Source: a marine actinobacterium MedAcidi-G3 (GTDB taxonomy: Bacteria > Actinomycetota > Acidimicrobiia > Acidimicrobiales > Poriferisodalaceae). Taken from it: 64,000 nt of DNA. Location of the stretch: the NCBI GenBank assembly GCA_000817105.1, contig JUEP01000002.1:1-64000 (forward strand), given 5' to 3'. The position numbers were made by a program, and so were the translations under genes. Every line of letters begins with the position of its first letter. The stretch's first letter is position 1. The notes below the pieces were generated by a model. The model did not search any database and was not told the origin of the DNA. It saw only the letters and a list, made by a program, of their open reading frames with translations. Below are positions 1-8,359 of this stretch, one piece after another.

Positions 1-410
<410 letters not shown>

Positions 411-565
411 GATCTGACCATAACTACCCAAGGGTCTTTATGGCACGATCGAAGAGCCCCTGCTGCACCTTTTATAGGGTGGAAATACCCTAGGTAACAG
501 CAGCTGGCTGGAATTGTTGCAGCGTCATCGTTTGGCAAGCCATCCGATCACGCTGCGGTTAAATG

Positions 566-635
566 GTTGTGTCATGACCATGAGTGGCCTGACACGATTT
601 CGTTGTGTCATGACCACGAGTGGCCTGACACGATT
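566..635. repeat. two tandem 34-bp copies (period 36 bp), each an inverted repeat
   Basis: Copy 1 (566-599) and copy 2 (602-635) are identical except at one base (t581 versus c617). Inside each copy GTGTCA and TGACAC face each other, with further CCA/TGG pairing, so each can fold into a hairpin. They lie in the 16S leader between the boxA-like site and the mature 5' end. They could be RNase processing structures, protein-binding sites, or a local duplication. No T-run follows, so they are not ordinary intrinsic terminators. Confidence 0.9.
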
Positions 636-705
636 GTGTGGTTCGATCAGCGGTTACGTGAGTAACAGCCGACCGCCCGCACTGGCGTTTATCGTCCTCT
701 GTTCT

Positions 706-720
706 GTTGTCAAGGAGCGC
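706..720 (-). promoter_or_regulatory. boxA-like rRNA antitermination site
   Basis: On the minus strand this reads GCGCTCCTTGACAAC, followed by AGAACAG. It resembles boxA (TGCTCTTTAACAA) and the TTTGAGAACT-CAACAG sequence usual in actinobacterial rRNA leaders. It sits about 300 nt before the mature 16S 5' end. It would bind NusB/S10 in the nascent transcript; nusB itself is at the far end of this window. The match is imperfect. Confidence 0.5.
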
Positions 721-825
721 TGCGACCACTTACAGCGGCAGCATGTAGACACATGCTCTCCAATTAATGGCGAGCGGAGGTGTCAAAGCCGGTCAACGCC
801 GAGCTATCAGCGTTTAAAGGCGAAG

Positions 826-852
826 GGCCACCCTACAGGGGGCAGGGGTGCC
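826..852 (-). terminator. possible terminator after tyrS
   Basis: On the minus strand GGCACCC and GGGTGGCC can pair (one bulged base) around a 12-nt loop. The hairpin lies about 50 nt after the tyrS stop. It is followed by CTTCGCCTTTAAA rather than a real T-run, so it is only a weak candidate. Confidence 0.3.
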
Positions 853-882
853 GCGCCAACCTTTCAAGCCTGATTGATAGCG

Positions 883-896
883 AAATATCGATATTT
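883..896. repeat. 14-bp perfect AT-rich palindrome
   Basis: AAATATCGATATTT is a perfect palindrome beginning 6 bp past the tyrS stop codon. It could form the base of a terminator hairpin or bind a dimeric protein, but it has no loop and no T-run. No function is assigned. Confidence 0.4.
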
Positions 897-901
897 TCGA
901 T

Positions 902-2170
902 TCAACCGACGATCAACAGATGCCAAAGTTTCTTTCCTCGTCGTAACAAGAGATATCTATCGTGCAAAAGTTGGCTATCCGACGGTACGAAATCAGTTTC
1001 AGTCAGGCGCTCACCGTTGATGTAAATACCGCCTTCATTTATCGCCCTCTTGGCATCTTTGCGGCTCTGGCAAAGCCCACTTTCGACCAATAGGTCAATG
1101 ACTCCGCTACCTAACTCTTTGATGTCGGTGGAAGGAACTTCCCCACTTATGAATTCGAATGCTGCTTCAGAAGCTGCCAATATCTCGGCGTCAGAGTCAA
1201 ATAAAACTGCTGAAGCCTCGGCTGCAGATACGGCAGCGGTTTCGCCATGAACTATTTCAGTGAGTTCGCTAGCCAAAGTGCGCTGCCCTAGGCGGAGGTG
1301 AGGGTTTGCTTCATGTTCCGATATCAACACGTCGATGTCGTCGACCGATAAGAAGGTCAGCTGAAGAAGGAGCTTTCTGACTTCCGAATCGTCAACGCCA
1401 ATCCACGCTTGATAGAAGCGGTACGGACTCATCCTGTTTGCGCTTAACCAAATTGTCTCACCGCCAGCGGTTTTTCCGTATTTGGACCCGTCAGGCTTAG
1501 TGAGTAACGGCCATGTAAGCGCATAGGCCGACTGTCCAAGTTTTCGTCTAATCAAATCAACACCTAAGACGATGTTGCCCCACTGATCTGAGCCGCCCAC
1601 CTGGAGTTGACAGTTTTCATTATCTGCCAACCAAAGGTAGTCATACCCTTGCAACATCATGTAGCTGAACTCGGTGTAGGAAATCCCATCGCCTTCAGAC
1701 ATTCGGCTCTTAACTGAGTCTTTGGCGATCATCTGGTTTACCGTCACATGCTTACCGATGTCTCTCAGGAAATCTAAAATTCCTACACCGACCGTCCAAG
1801 CGCGGTTATCTAACAGCTTTGCTGCTGACTCACCCTCGAAATCCAAAAACTTCCGAAGCTGAGGGATTATTCCTTCGAGGTTTTTAGCCAGACCCTCGTC
1901 GTCAAGAAGGTTTCTTTCTGCATCACGACCGCTTGGGTCTCCCACCATTCCGGTTGCTCCCCCAGCAAGGCTTATAGGCAAATGCCCAGCCAGCTGAAAG
2001 CGCCTAAGGGTTAATAGGCCGATCAGGTTTCCAACGTGCAAACTATCTGCGGTCGGATCAAAGCCACAGTAGAGAGTAATGGGCCCTTCTGAAAGCCGAG
2101 TCGCTAGCGCTTTACGGTCGGTAGTGTCATGGATGAGGCCTCGAGCCTCAAGATCGGAAAGAATGTCCAC
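902..2170 (-). CDS. tyrS: tyrosyl-tRNA synthetase
   Basis: This cytosolic enzyme charges tRNA-Tyr with tyrosine. The 422-aa length fits bacterial TyrRS. The class I signature appears as HVGN at residues 45-48, in place of HIGH, and the KMSKS loop as KYGKT at 230-234. The tyrosine-binding region GGSDQWGN is at about 192-199. The C-terminal part (about 355-410) looks like an S4 RNA-binding domain (KDAKRAINEGGIYING). The start is GTG at 2170 with no strong ribosome binding site. Linkage of tyrS to the arg cluster is a known actinobacterial arrangement. No T-box leader is visible upstream. Confidence 0.97.
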   Translation of the reverse strand: MDILSDLEARGLIHDTTDRKALATRLSEGPITLYCGFDPTADSLHVGNLIGLLTLRRFQLAGHLPISLAGGATGMVGDPSGRDAERNLLDDEGLAKNLEGIIPQLRKFLDFEGESAAKLLDNRAWTVGVGILDFLRDIGKHVTVNQMIAKDSVKSRMSEGDGISYTEFSYMMLQGYDYLWLADNENCQLQVGGSDQWGNIVLGVDLIRRKLGQSAYALTWPLLTKPDGSKYGKTAGGETIWLSANRMSPYRFYQAWIGVDDSEVRKLLLQLTFLSVDDIDVLISEHEANPHLRLGQRTLASELTEIVHGETAAVSAAEASAVLFDSDAEILAASEAAFEFISGEVPSTDIKELGSGVIDLLVESGLCQSRKDAKRAINEGGIYINGERLTETDFVPSDSQLLHDRYLLLRRGKKLWHLLIVG

Positions 2171-2219
2171 AACGACAGTGTGCCAAGGCGTAAGACTCTA
2201 TGGCGACCACTTTTAATTC

Positions 2220-2471
2220 TTAACGATCTACCGGCGCTACGCCATCAACATTTTCGTAGCGTTCTGGCCACAGTAGTTGTTGCCTGACCGTTCCATAAAA
2301 GAGCAACACAGCAAGTGGACCGAACAACAACATCATTAAGACCCAGTTACTCTGACGTCTTTCGTGTTCCCTCCATGTGCTTCTATCTATCGCAAAAACT
2401 GAACATATTCCCCAGAGGACTACAACGGCTGCGACGACTAACGAAACCCAAACAAGAGGACCGGTACGCAC
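2220..2471 (-). CDS. small two-helix membrane protein (PLDc_N-like)
   Basis: The 83-aa product has a hydrophobic segment at residues 6-28 and another at about 45-63 (VLMMLLFGPLAVLLFYGTVR), separated by a short charged loop with WREHERRQSNW. This shape resembles the phospholipase D N-terminal (PLDc_N) type of small membrane protein, but the similarity is only general. The start is GTG at 2471. It lies between tyrS and a second small membrane protein and is probably cotranscribed with it. Function unknown. Confidence 0.65.
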   Translation of the reverse strand: MRTGPLVWVSLVVAAVVVLWGICSVFAIDRSTWREHERRQSNWVLMMLLFGPLAVLLFYGTVRQQLLWPERYENVDGVAPVDR

Positions 2472-2494
2472 GCTTTACAATCTACCTTCGACAA

Positions 2495-2737
2495 TCAACG
2501 AACTACCTCGTAGACCAAAAGTGTCGCTGATGAAAAACTGGACGCCATTAGTCCAATACCAAACCCCTGGAATGTGCCATCAAAAACCAGTCGACCCCCG
2601 AGGGCTAATAGTGCTGTCGCTATAGCTACAGAAACTAGCCAAGTTGGAAAAGACGCGATCACGAATCGTGGCGAAGCAATCGTCACGACGAACCAGCCAG
2701 TTATAAAGCCCAAGGCAAGTAAGAGTAGGTTCTCCAT
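2495..2737 (-). CDS. small hydrophobic membrane protein, unknown
   Basis: This protein of about 80 aa has two or three hydrophobic stretches (LLLLALGFITGWFVVTIA, then WLVSVAIATALLAL, then a glycine-rich third). I chose the ATG at 2737 because a GGTGA-type ribosome binding site stands five bases before it. An ATG at 2758 would add seven residues. It belongs to no family I recognise. It sits between a NUDIX gene and another small membrane protein on the same strand, so the two may form a membrane pair. Confidence 0.6.
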   Translation of the reverse strand: MENLLLLALGFITGWFVVTIASPRFVIASFPTWLVSVAIATALLALGGRLVFDGTFQGFGIGLMASSFSSATLLVYEVVR

Positions 2738-2779
2738 TTGGATCACCAAGTAGCGCATTGCAAAGAAGCTACAAGAGCT

Positions 2780-3397
2780 TTACTTAAGAAGCCGTTCAGC
2801 AAGCGCGAATCCGCACCGGGCCAGCCGTTTAGTGCTTTCATCTAAGGAGAAGGCCGAGTTTTCGAGGTCCTCTTGCTCAATCCACTTGAGCGCTTTGGAT
2901 TCATGATTACCTTGGAAGCGAGAGCCCTTTGGCGCCTTTACGAGGTATCTAACATCAAGATGGAGATGCGCTGGCTCTAGCGACGATCGCTTCTCGATGA
3001 CATGCACGTCTATGTCAATCGGGTCCTCCCAAACCTTTAGTCCACTTATTCCTGTCTCTTCAGTTGCCTCTCGTAGAGCGACCATTTGTAGGAGCCCATC
3101 ACCATCAGCATGACCTCCGGGTTGGAGCCAACGGTTGACCTTCGAGTGGAGGAGAATGAGACCGCGCGCAGCCTCGTGGTCTACGACCCAACTCGATCCA
3201 GTGAAGTGACCTTCTAAGCAAGACCGGTACAGGGCATCGGGATGATGGGCGACAAACTCCAGGACCTGCTGCTTCGCCTCAGTCTGAATATCCTCTATCG
3301 GCATGAAATCTGTAACAATACTCAGCGCTGCAGCCAACTGATCATCAACACAAATTGCGGAATCCTCAGCTTCACGCCATAGAGGCTCTGCTGTCAC
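2780..3397 (-). CDS. NUDIX hydrolase
   Basis: The product would hydrolyse a nucleoside diphosphate linked to another moiety; the substrate cannot be told from sequence. The 205-aa protein carries a Nudix box at about residues 93-116 (GGHADGDGLLQ then REATEETGI). The REUxEExGU core is intact, but the glutamate expected seven residues before the REU is a glycine. Some GGH-D-GD-type NUDIX proteins share that feature. The start is GTG at 3397, and GTGA overlaps the argH stop by 4 bp, so it is translationally coupled to argH. Confidence 0.88.
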   Translation of the reverse strand: MTAEPLWREAEDSAICVDDQLAAALSIVTDFMPIEDIQTEAKQQVLEFVAHHPDALYRSCLEGHFTGSSWVVDHEAARGLILLHSKVNRWLQPGGHADGDGLLQMVALREATEETGISGLKVWEDPIDIDVHVIEKRSSLEPAHLHLDVRYLVKAPKGSRFQGNHESKALKWIEQEDLENSAFSLDESTKRLARCGFALAERLLK

Positions 3398-4770
3398 CGA
3401 AGGTCACCGACACGCGCTCTAAGAGCTTCCAGCTGGATCGAAACAGCGTCAGAACCAGCTCCCCCATGACTGTTTCTCCGAGAACCGATTCCCGGAAGAA
3501 GTAATTGGGCTGCATCAGCACCCAGGTCTTCGTGGCTTTCGACCAAAGTAACCAAATCATCGCCACTTTCTAAGGACTCACGAACAAGTCCCGCGATAAC
3601 TGAGTGTGCCGTCCGAAACGGTATGCCTTTCTCAACCAGAAAGTCAGCTAAATCGGTGGCCGCTCCGTAGGGGGAATCTGCACTTTCTTTCATTGCATCT
3701 TCATTAAATTTGAGTGTCTCAACCATTCCTGTTAGCGCAAGAGCAGTCAGGCGAACTGTGTCGCAACTGTCAAACATAGGTTCTTTATCTTCTTGTAAAT
3801 CCTTGTTGTAGGTCAGTGGCAGCCCCTTTTGGGTGGCTAAGAAACCAGTTAGGTTCCCTAGGAGGCGACCAGCTTTCCCGCGAGCTAACTCAGCTATGTC
3901 AGGATTTTTTTTCTGGGGCATCATGGAAGAACCAGTCGAAAAGGCATCATCTAATTCAACAAAATTGAACTCGGATGAAGCCCATAAGCAGATCTCCTCC
4001 CCCAACCTCGACAAATGAACTCCGACAACACTTAAGGAATAAAGCAAGTCCGCTACGAAATCCCTATCGGACACTGCATCTAAGGAGTTGTTGAAAACAG
4101 ATGTAAACCCGAGTTTTTCGGCTACCAAGTGTGGATCGATTGGTAGCGCAGAACCCGCAAGCGCTCCCGCTCCGAGCACAGAAACGTCAGCACGGCCACG
4201 CGCTTCGTGGAGCCTGTCCAAATCTCTCATCAACATCCAGCAGTAAGCCGCCAAATGGTGAGCTAGGCCTACAGGTTGAGCCCGTTGCAGATGCGTATAC
4301 CCCGGGAGGTACCAACCGTTCTCGTGCGCATCTTCTGCCCTATACAACAAAGACCTAATCAACGCGCCTAGCACTTCGGCTAGGGAGTCGATCTCACTGA
4401 GTGCTACTAACCGAACATCATTCGCTACCTGGTCATTACGGCTTCTACCAGTGTGGATTTTCGCCGCTGAAGGAGTTATCTCTGTCGCTCTTCTCTCTAT
4501 CGCCGTGTGTATGTCCTCATCAGATTGCGCCCATTCAAAGGTTCCCTCTGCTATTTCCGCCTCCACGACTTCGAGAGCTTCAAGAATGTCTTGCAGTTCG
4601 ACGGCTTCTATCAGCCCCACCTCACAAAGCATTTCCACATGAGCCCGAGAGCCAGCTATGTCTTCTCGGTACATCCGTCTGTCGAAAGGCAGAGAGTCGT
4701 TTAACTCACGCAATGCCTGGCTGGCGTCGCCATCGAAACGTCCATGCCAAAGCGTGTTTCCATCAGCCAT
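3394..4770 (-). CDS. argH: argininosuccinate lyase
   Basis: This is the last step of arginine synthesis: argininosuccinate to arginine plus fumarate. The 458-aa length is usual for the family. The fumarase/ASL superfamily signature GSSMMPQKKNP is at residues 280-290 and holds the loop with the catalytic serine. HTGRSRNDQ is at about 106-114 and the TH of GYTHLQ at 159-160. It ends the arg cluster, 46 bp after argR. Its partner argG (argininosuccinate synthase), often just upstream in actinobacteria, is not here. Confidence 0.97.
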   Translation of the reverse strand: MADGNTLWHGRFDGDASQALRELNDSLPFDRRMYREDIAGSRAHVEMLCEVGLIEAVELQDILEALEVVEAEIAEGTFEWAQSDEDIHTAIERRATEITPSAAKIHTGRSRNDQVANDVRLVALSEIDSLAEVLGALIRSLLYRAEDAHENGWYLPGYTHLQRAQPVGLAHHLAAYCWMLMRDLDRLHEARGRADVSVLGAGALAGSALPIDPHLVAEKLGFTSVFNNSLDAVSDRDFVADLLYSLSVVGVHLSRLGEEICLWASSEFNFVELDDAFSTGSSMMPQKKNPDIAELARGKAGRLLGNLTGFLATQKGLPLTYNKDLQEDKEPMFDSCDTVRLTALALTGMVETLKFNEDAMKESADSPYGAATDLADFLVEKGIPFRTAHSVIAGLVRESLESGDDLVTLVESHEDLGADAAQLLLPGIGSRRNSHGGAGSDAVSIQLEALRARVGDLR

Positions 4771-4816
4771 AAGAGAGTCCTAAGTCAAGTTTGGTGGGCT
4801 AGTAGGGATAAAGATC

Positions 4817-5278
4817 TCAAAGTCCTGCTAATTCGCGAAAATGTTGGGCTACAGCTTCGCCGCTTGTATGTGGGGCAGCAACCACCAAAATGGTGTCGTC
4901 ACCAGCAACTGTTCCTATGACGTCCGAACTGTCACTTCGATCGATCGCCGATGCCACTACGTGAGCGGAACCTGGGGGTGTTGTAAGAACAACCAAATTA
5001 TGGGAATGTTCAGCTTCCACAACCCAATCACCACAGACACGTCTCAGAGTTTCTAAAGGCACCGTTCTTTGGGTCGCGATCTCGGGTATGGCATACACAG
5101 TCTGGCCACCCGCTCTTAGTTTGACAGCGCCAAGTTCATCAAGATCACGACTCACGCTCGCCTGCGAAGCCTCAATCCCATCCGAAGCGAGCAATTCGAC
5201 AAGTTCGCTATGGTCGCCAACGGAGCGTTCGGCTAACAGCCGTTCGATTGCATGTTGTCGTTGCGATTTACTAGCCAT
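4817..5278 (-). CDS. argR: arginine repressor ArgR
   Basis: ArgR is a hexameric DNA-binding regulator that represses arginine genes when arginine is bound. The 153-aa form begins at MASKSQRQHAI, with a winged-helix domain at residues 1-75 (ASQASVSRDLDELGAVK is the recognition helix) and an oligomerisation/arginine-binding domain after about 85 (GTVAGDDTILVV). A longer frame reaches 5374, but that extension overlaps argF and is not family-like. The ATG at 5278 gives an 8-bp overlap with the argF stop. Its likely operator is the ARG-box pair at 9425-9458. Confidence 0.95.
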   Translation of the reverse strand: MASKSQRQHAIERLLAERSVGDHSELVELLASDGIEASQASVSRDLDELGAVKLRAGGQTVYAIPEIATQRTVPLETLRRVCGDWVVEAEHSHNLVVLTTPPGSAHVVASAIDRSDSSDVIGTVAGDDTILVVAAPHTSGEAVAQHFRELAGL

Positions 5279-6176
5279 GTTTTGCCACCTCGCCGACAAT
5301 CCACGATAAAAGTCCACGAGCACTATGCATCCGATTTTGGGCCTGAAGAAATACTTTGCTTCGGGGACTCTCAATCACCTCATCTGTGACTTCTTCTCCT
5401 CGATGTGCAGGAAGGCAGTGCATGAAGATGCTGTTGGAGTTTGTTTCTGCCATCAAATCTGAGTTGACGGTGTAACGGCTAAAAGCATCAAGTCGTTGTG
5501 ATTTCTCGTCTTCTTGACCCATCGATGTCCACACATCGGTGTACACCACGTCAGCTCCTTCAACGGCTTCGCTCGGGTCGTCAGTTACTTGGACCGAGCC
5601 ACCCGCTATTAGCACTCGTTCGAGGTCAGGTGAGTTGGGGCCATGTCCGGCGGGTGATGCAACACTGGTCTGAATACCTAGCATCGAGCAACCGATGGCC
5701 AGTGACCTCCAAACATTGTTGGCATCGCCCACATAGGCGACTTTGCCAACCTTCCCGAGGCCAATTTCCTGCTCGATAGTTAACAGATCAGCCAGCGCCT
5801 GCATTGGGTGAGCTATGTCGGAAAGCAAATTAACGATCGGGACAGAATTCGTAGCCGCCATCTGTTCGAGTAGTCCGTGGTCGAAAACTCTCGCCGCTAA
5901 GACCGTGTGGTAACCCGCCATGACTCTTACGACGTCTTCTGCGGTTTCACGACTACCAATACCTAGTTCTTCAGGCTGGATATACATTGGGTGTCCACCT
6001 AGCTGAACCACAGCCATTTCCATTGAATTTCTTGTTCTGCCAGAGGGTTTTTCGAAAAGCAGCGCAACACCTTGGTCAGCCAACACCTTCGGGGGGTTGG
6101 TCGCAGCTGAAAGTTTAAGAACGAGTTCTAATTCCTGAGTCTCCAGATCATCGATTTCGAGAAAGTGCCGCATCAC
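5271..6176 (-). CDS. argF: ornithine carbamoyltransferase
   Basis: The enzyme transfers the carbamoyl group from carbamoyl phosphate to ornithine, giving citrulline. The 301-aa protein has the carbamoyl-phosphate site as SGRTR at residues 45-49 and the HCLPAHRG ornithine/catalytic loop near residue 255. The start overlaps the argD stop by 4 bp, and its end overlaps argR by 8 bp, so argD-argF-argR are translationally coupled. The carbamoyl phosphate would come from carAB, encoded further along this window. Confidence 0.96.
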   Translation of the reverse strand: MMRHFLEIDDLETQELELVLKLSAATNPPKVLADQGVALLFEKPSGRTRNSMEMAVVQLGGHPMYIQPEELGIGSRETAEDVVRVMAGYHTVLAARVFDHGLLEQMAATNSVPIVNLLSDIAHPMQALADLLTIEQEIGLGKVGKVAYVGDANNVWRSLAIGCSMLGIQTSVASPAGHGPNSPDLERVLIAGGSVQVTDDPSEAVEGADVVYTDVWTSMGQEDEKSQRLDAFSRYTVNSDLMAETNSNSIFMHCLPAHRGEEVTDEVIESPRSKVFLQAQNRMHSARGLLSWIVGEVAKHG

Positions 6177-7378
6177 CTTCCACCTAAAACCCTGGATAAT
6201 TTAGCGATCGCTTCGTCGATCTCTTCTGCTGAAACGGTCAATGGCGGTGCTAGACGGATCGCTGTAGGGCTTATGCCGTTCACTACTAGGCCTTCCTTTA
6301 AACAAGCAAGGGCTATTTCGGGACCGGTCATACCTACCCGTTCAGTGTCAACCTCGGCAGCTATCAACAATCCGAGACCTCTCGTGTCTAGAACGTTAGG
6401 AACAGTTAATAGTTTGCCCATCAGTTCTTCACCAGCAGAGCGAGCAAGTGCCGGCGCATCTATGGACTCCATTACCCGTAACACAGCGCGTGCTGCCGAA
6501 GTAGCTAGTGGCTGACCACCGTAAGTTGTCGCGTGATCCCCTGGCTGGAACGCTTCTGCTACCTCTCGTTTGGCCCAAATTGCCCCGATGGGGACTCCAT
6601 TGCCTAGGGCCTTCGCCATCGTCACTACATCAGGCCGAATCGGGCCCATTGCGTCAAAATGGTGTTGCCAAGCAAACCATTCTCCGGTTCGAGCAAAACC
6701 AGTTTGCACTTCGTCAAACATCAACAGCATCTGCCGCTCATCGCAAAGCTCACGGACCCTTTGTAGATATTCACCATCGCCGACGTTGACTCCGCCTTCT
6801 CCTTGCACAACCTCTAACAAGACCGCAGCACATGTCGGATCAATAGCTGCTTCCAACGATTCGAAATCGTTATAGGGCACATGCCGGAACCCTTCGGGTA
6901 GAGGTTGAAAGGTCTCGTGTTTTTCAACTTGACCTGTCGCGTGGAGAGTAGCGAGGGTCCTTCCATGAAAGGACCTAAGGGCGCTAACTACGACGTGTTT
7001 ACCGTGCCCTCCATTTCTTCGCGCCAACTTGATTGCCCCTTCAAGTGACTCAGCACCACTGTTACAGAAAAAGACTTGACCGCCACCGCCTTGGAGACGG
7101 TCGATAGTTTCCGCTACTTCGAGGCCCGGAACCGTTTCATAGAGATTCGAGACGTGAAGAAGAGTGCGCGCCTGTTCAGCTAAGGCTTCAGCCACTGCTG
7201 GGTGGGCATGGCCCAATGAAGTCACTGCTAGCCCGCAAAGAAAATCCAGATAACGATTTCCGTCGCGATCAAATAGTTCCGTTCCCGAGCCTCTTACGAA
7301 CTGGACGGGCGGCTGCCCATAAGTCGGCATCAGTGGATAGGAATCTGGATTGTCTGCGGCGACAGTTGAAGTAATCAT
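6173..7378 (-). CDS. argD: acetylornithine aminotransferase
   Basis: This PLP enzyme makes N-acetylornithine from N-acetylglutamate semialdehyde. The 401-aa protein is a class III aminotransferase. LMFDEVQTGFARTG near 215-228 and the PLP lysine in MAKALGNGVPIG near 245-256 are both visible. An AAGGAAGA ribosome binding site precedes the ATG. It lies 39 bp after argB and overlaps argF by 4 bp. Confidence 0.96.
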   Translation of the reverse strand: MITSTVAADNPDSYPLMPTYGQPPVQFVRGSGTELFDRDGNRYLDFLCGLAVTSLGHAHPAVAEALAEQARTLLHVSNLYETVPGLEVAETIDRLQGGGGQVFFCNSGAESLEGAIKLARRNGGHGKHVVVSALRSFHGRTLATLHATGQVEKHETFQPLPEGFRHVPYNDFESLEAAIDPTCAAVLLEVVQGEGGVNVGDGEYLQRVRELCDERQMLLMFDEVQTGFARTGEWFAWQHHFDAMGPIRPDVVTMAKALGNGVPIGAIWAKREVAEAFQPGDHATTYGGQPLATSAARAVLRVMESIDAPALARSAGEELMGKLLTVPNVLDTRGLGLLIAAEVDTERVGMTGPEIALACLKEGLVVNGISPTAIRLAPPLTVSAEEIDEAIAKLSRVLGGR

Positions 7379-7417
7379 CGGATCTTCCTTAATTAAGTTT
7401 CGGTGCTATCTGTTCGG

Positions 7418-8347
7418 TCAGTCGCTAACCATTGTTCCGATGCCCGCATCGGTGAAAATCTCCAATAAGGCAACATGCGGGATTCGTCCATCTACTAGAT
7501 GAGCGCTCGTAACCCCATTTCTTACCGCTCTAACACAAGCTTCAGCTTTGGGGATCATCCCATCTGTTATTTCGGCTGTTTGGATCTTGGAACTAAGATC
7601 ATCGGCGCTAATTTCTCGAATTAATGAGTTCTCGTCGGTGACGTCGCCGTATAGGCCTTCGATATCCGTTAAATAAACTACTTTTTCTGCCTTCATTGCC
7701 TCCGCCACAGCACCTGCAACAGTGTCGGCATTTATGTTGTAGGCCTGTCCGGACGAGTCGGCTCCAATGGTCGACATAACCGGAATGAGGCCCTCTGCAA
7801 AGAGTTTTTCTAGCAATGTTGGATCCACTGAAGTCACGTCTCCCACAAATCCAAGCTCGGGGTTACGCGGCGCCGCTGTTATTAATCCCCCATCTTCACC
7901 GCTTACGCCAACCGCTAGGGGCCCATGAATATTGATTGAGCTCACAATTTCACGGTTAACTTTGCCTACCAAGACCATTCGCGCAATGTCGAGAGTTTCA
8001 GCATCTGTGACCCTAAGACCATCACGGAACTCCGATTCTTTACCCAGTCGTGCCATGAGCTCACCAATTTGAGGGCCTCCGCCGTGAACAACGAGAGGCA
8101 ATATCCCGACCTGGTGCATGAGGACCACATCCTCTGCAAATCGCTGACCTAGCGATGGGTCTGTCATAGCGTTCCCACCGAATTTGATGACAACTACCTT
8201 TCCTCTCCATCTCTGAATGTATGGAAGGATTTCCACCAATAGTTCGGCCTTGTCCATATGGTCGACCATTGATTGGCCAATTTCTGTTTCAACAACGGAG
8301 GCTTCCTCCGGTCCCACTAGTCGAAGTGGGGGCATCTTTTCATCCAT
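7418..8347 (-). CDS. argB: acetylglutamate kinase
   Basis: The enzyme phosphorylates N-acetylglutamate with ATP, the second step of arginine synthesis and usually the arginine-feedback point. The 309-aa protein shows the amino-acid-kinase fold: KFGGNAM near 54-60 (phosphate loop lysine and glycines), VVHGGGPQIGE near 88-98, and NINADTVAGAVA near 205. The N-terminal ~35 residues ahead of the kinase domain resemble the extension of arginine-sensitive forms (inference). It follows argC after only 12 bp, so argJ is not in its usual place. Confidence 0.96.
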   Translation of the reverse strand: MDEKMPPLRLVGPEEASVVETEIGQSMVDHMDKAELLVEILPYIQRWRGKVVVIKFGGNAMTDPSLGQRFAEDVVLMHQVGILPLVVHGGGPQIGELMARLGKESEFRDGLRVTDAETLDIARMVLVGKVNREIVSSINIHGPLAVGVSGEDGGLITAAPRNPELGFVGDVTSVDPTLLEKLFAEGLIPVMSTIGADSSGQAYNINADTVAGAVAEAMKAEKVVYLTDIEGLYGDVTDENSLIREISADDLSSKIQTAEITDGMIPKAEACVRAVRNGVTSAHLVDGRIPHVALLEIFTDAGIGTMVSD

Positions 8348-8359
8348 CGCAATCTCCTA

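Larger units (their letters stand above)
411..901 (-). other. rRNA operon leader/promoter region (no protein gene)
   Basis: This 491-bp stretch separates tyrS from 16S, both read on the minus strand. It holds a boxA-like antitermination sequence (706-720), two tandem hairpin-forming repeats (566-635), a small hairpin near 653-669 (GTTAC/GTAAC arms), a possible tyrS terminator (826-852) and an AT-rich palindrome (883-896). TTGACA-like hexamers occur upstream of boxA, but I could not pair one with a convincing -10 element, so no promoter is placed. No open frame here looks like a gene. Confidence 0.6.

Noticed and set aside
470-500. A TATAAA with TGTTAC 17 bp upstream (minus strand) as the 16S promoter.
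   Set aside because: It would lie downstream of the boxA-like site and give an unusually short leader; the -35 match is poor. I prefer a promoter further upstream, still unplaced.
514-873. A 119-aa frame on the plus strand in the rRNA leader.
   Set aside because: It runs through the hairpin repeats, which alone give it repeated peptide segments, and has no ribosome binding site or protein-like pattern.
4817-5374. A longer ArgR of 185 aa.
   Set aside because: The extra N-terminus overlaps argF by about 100 bp and does not resemble ArgR; the ATG at 5278 gives a normal 153-aa protein.
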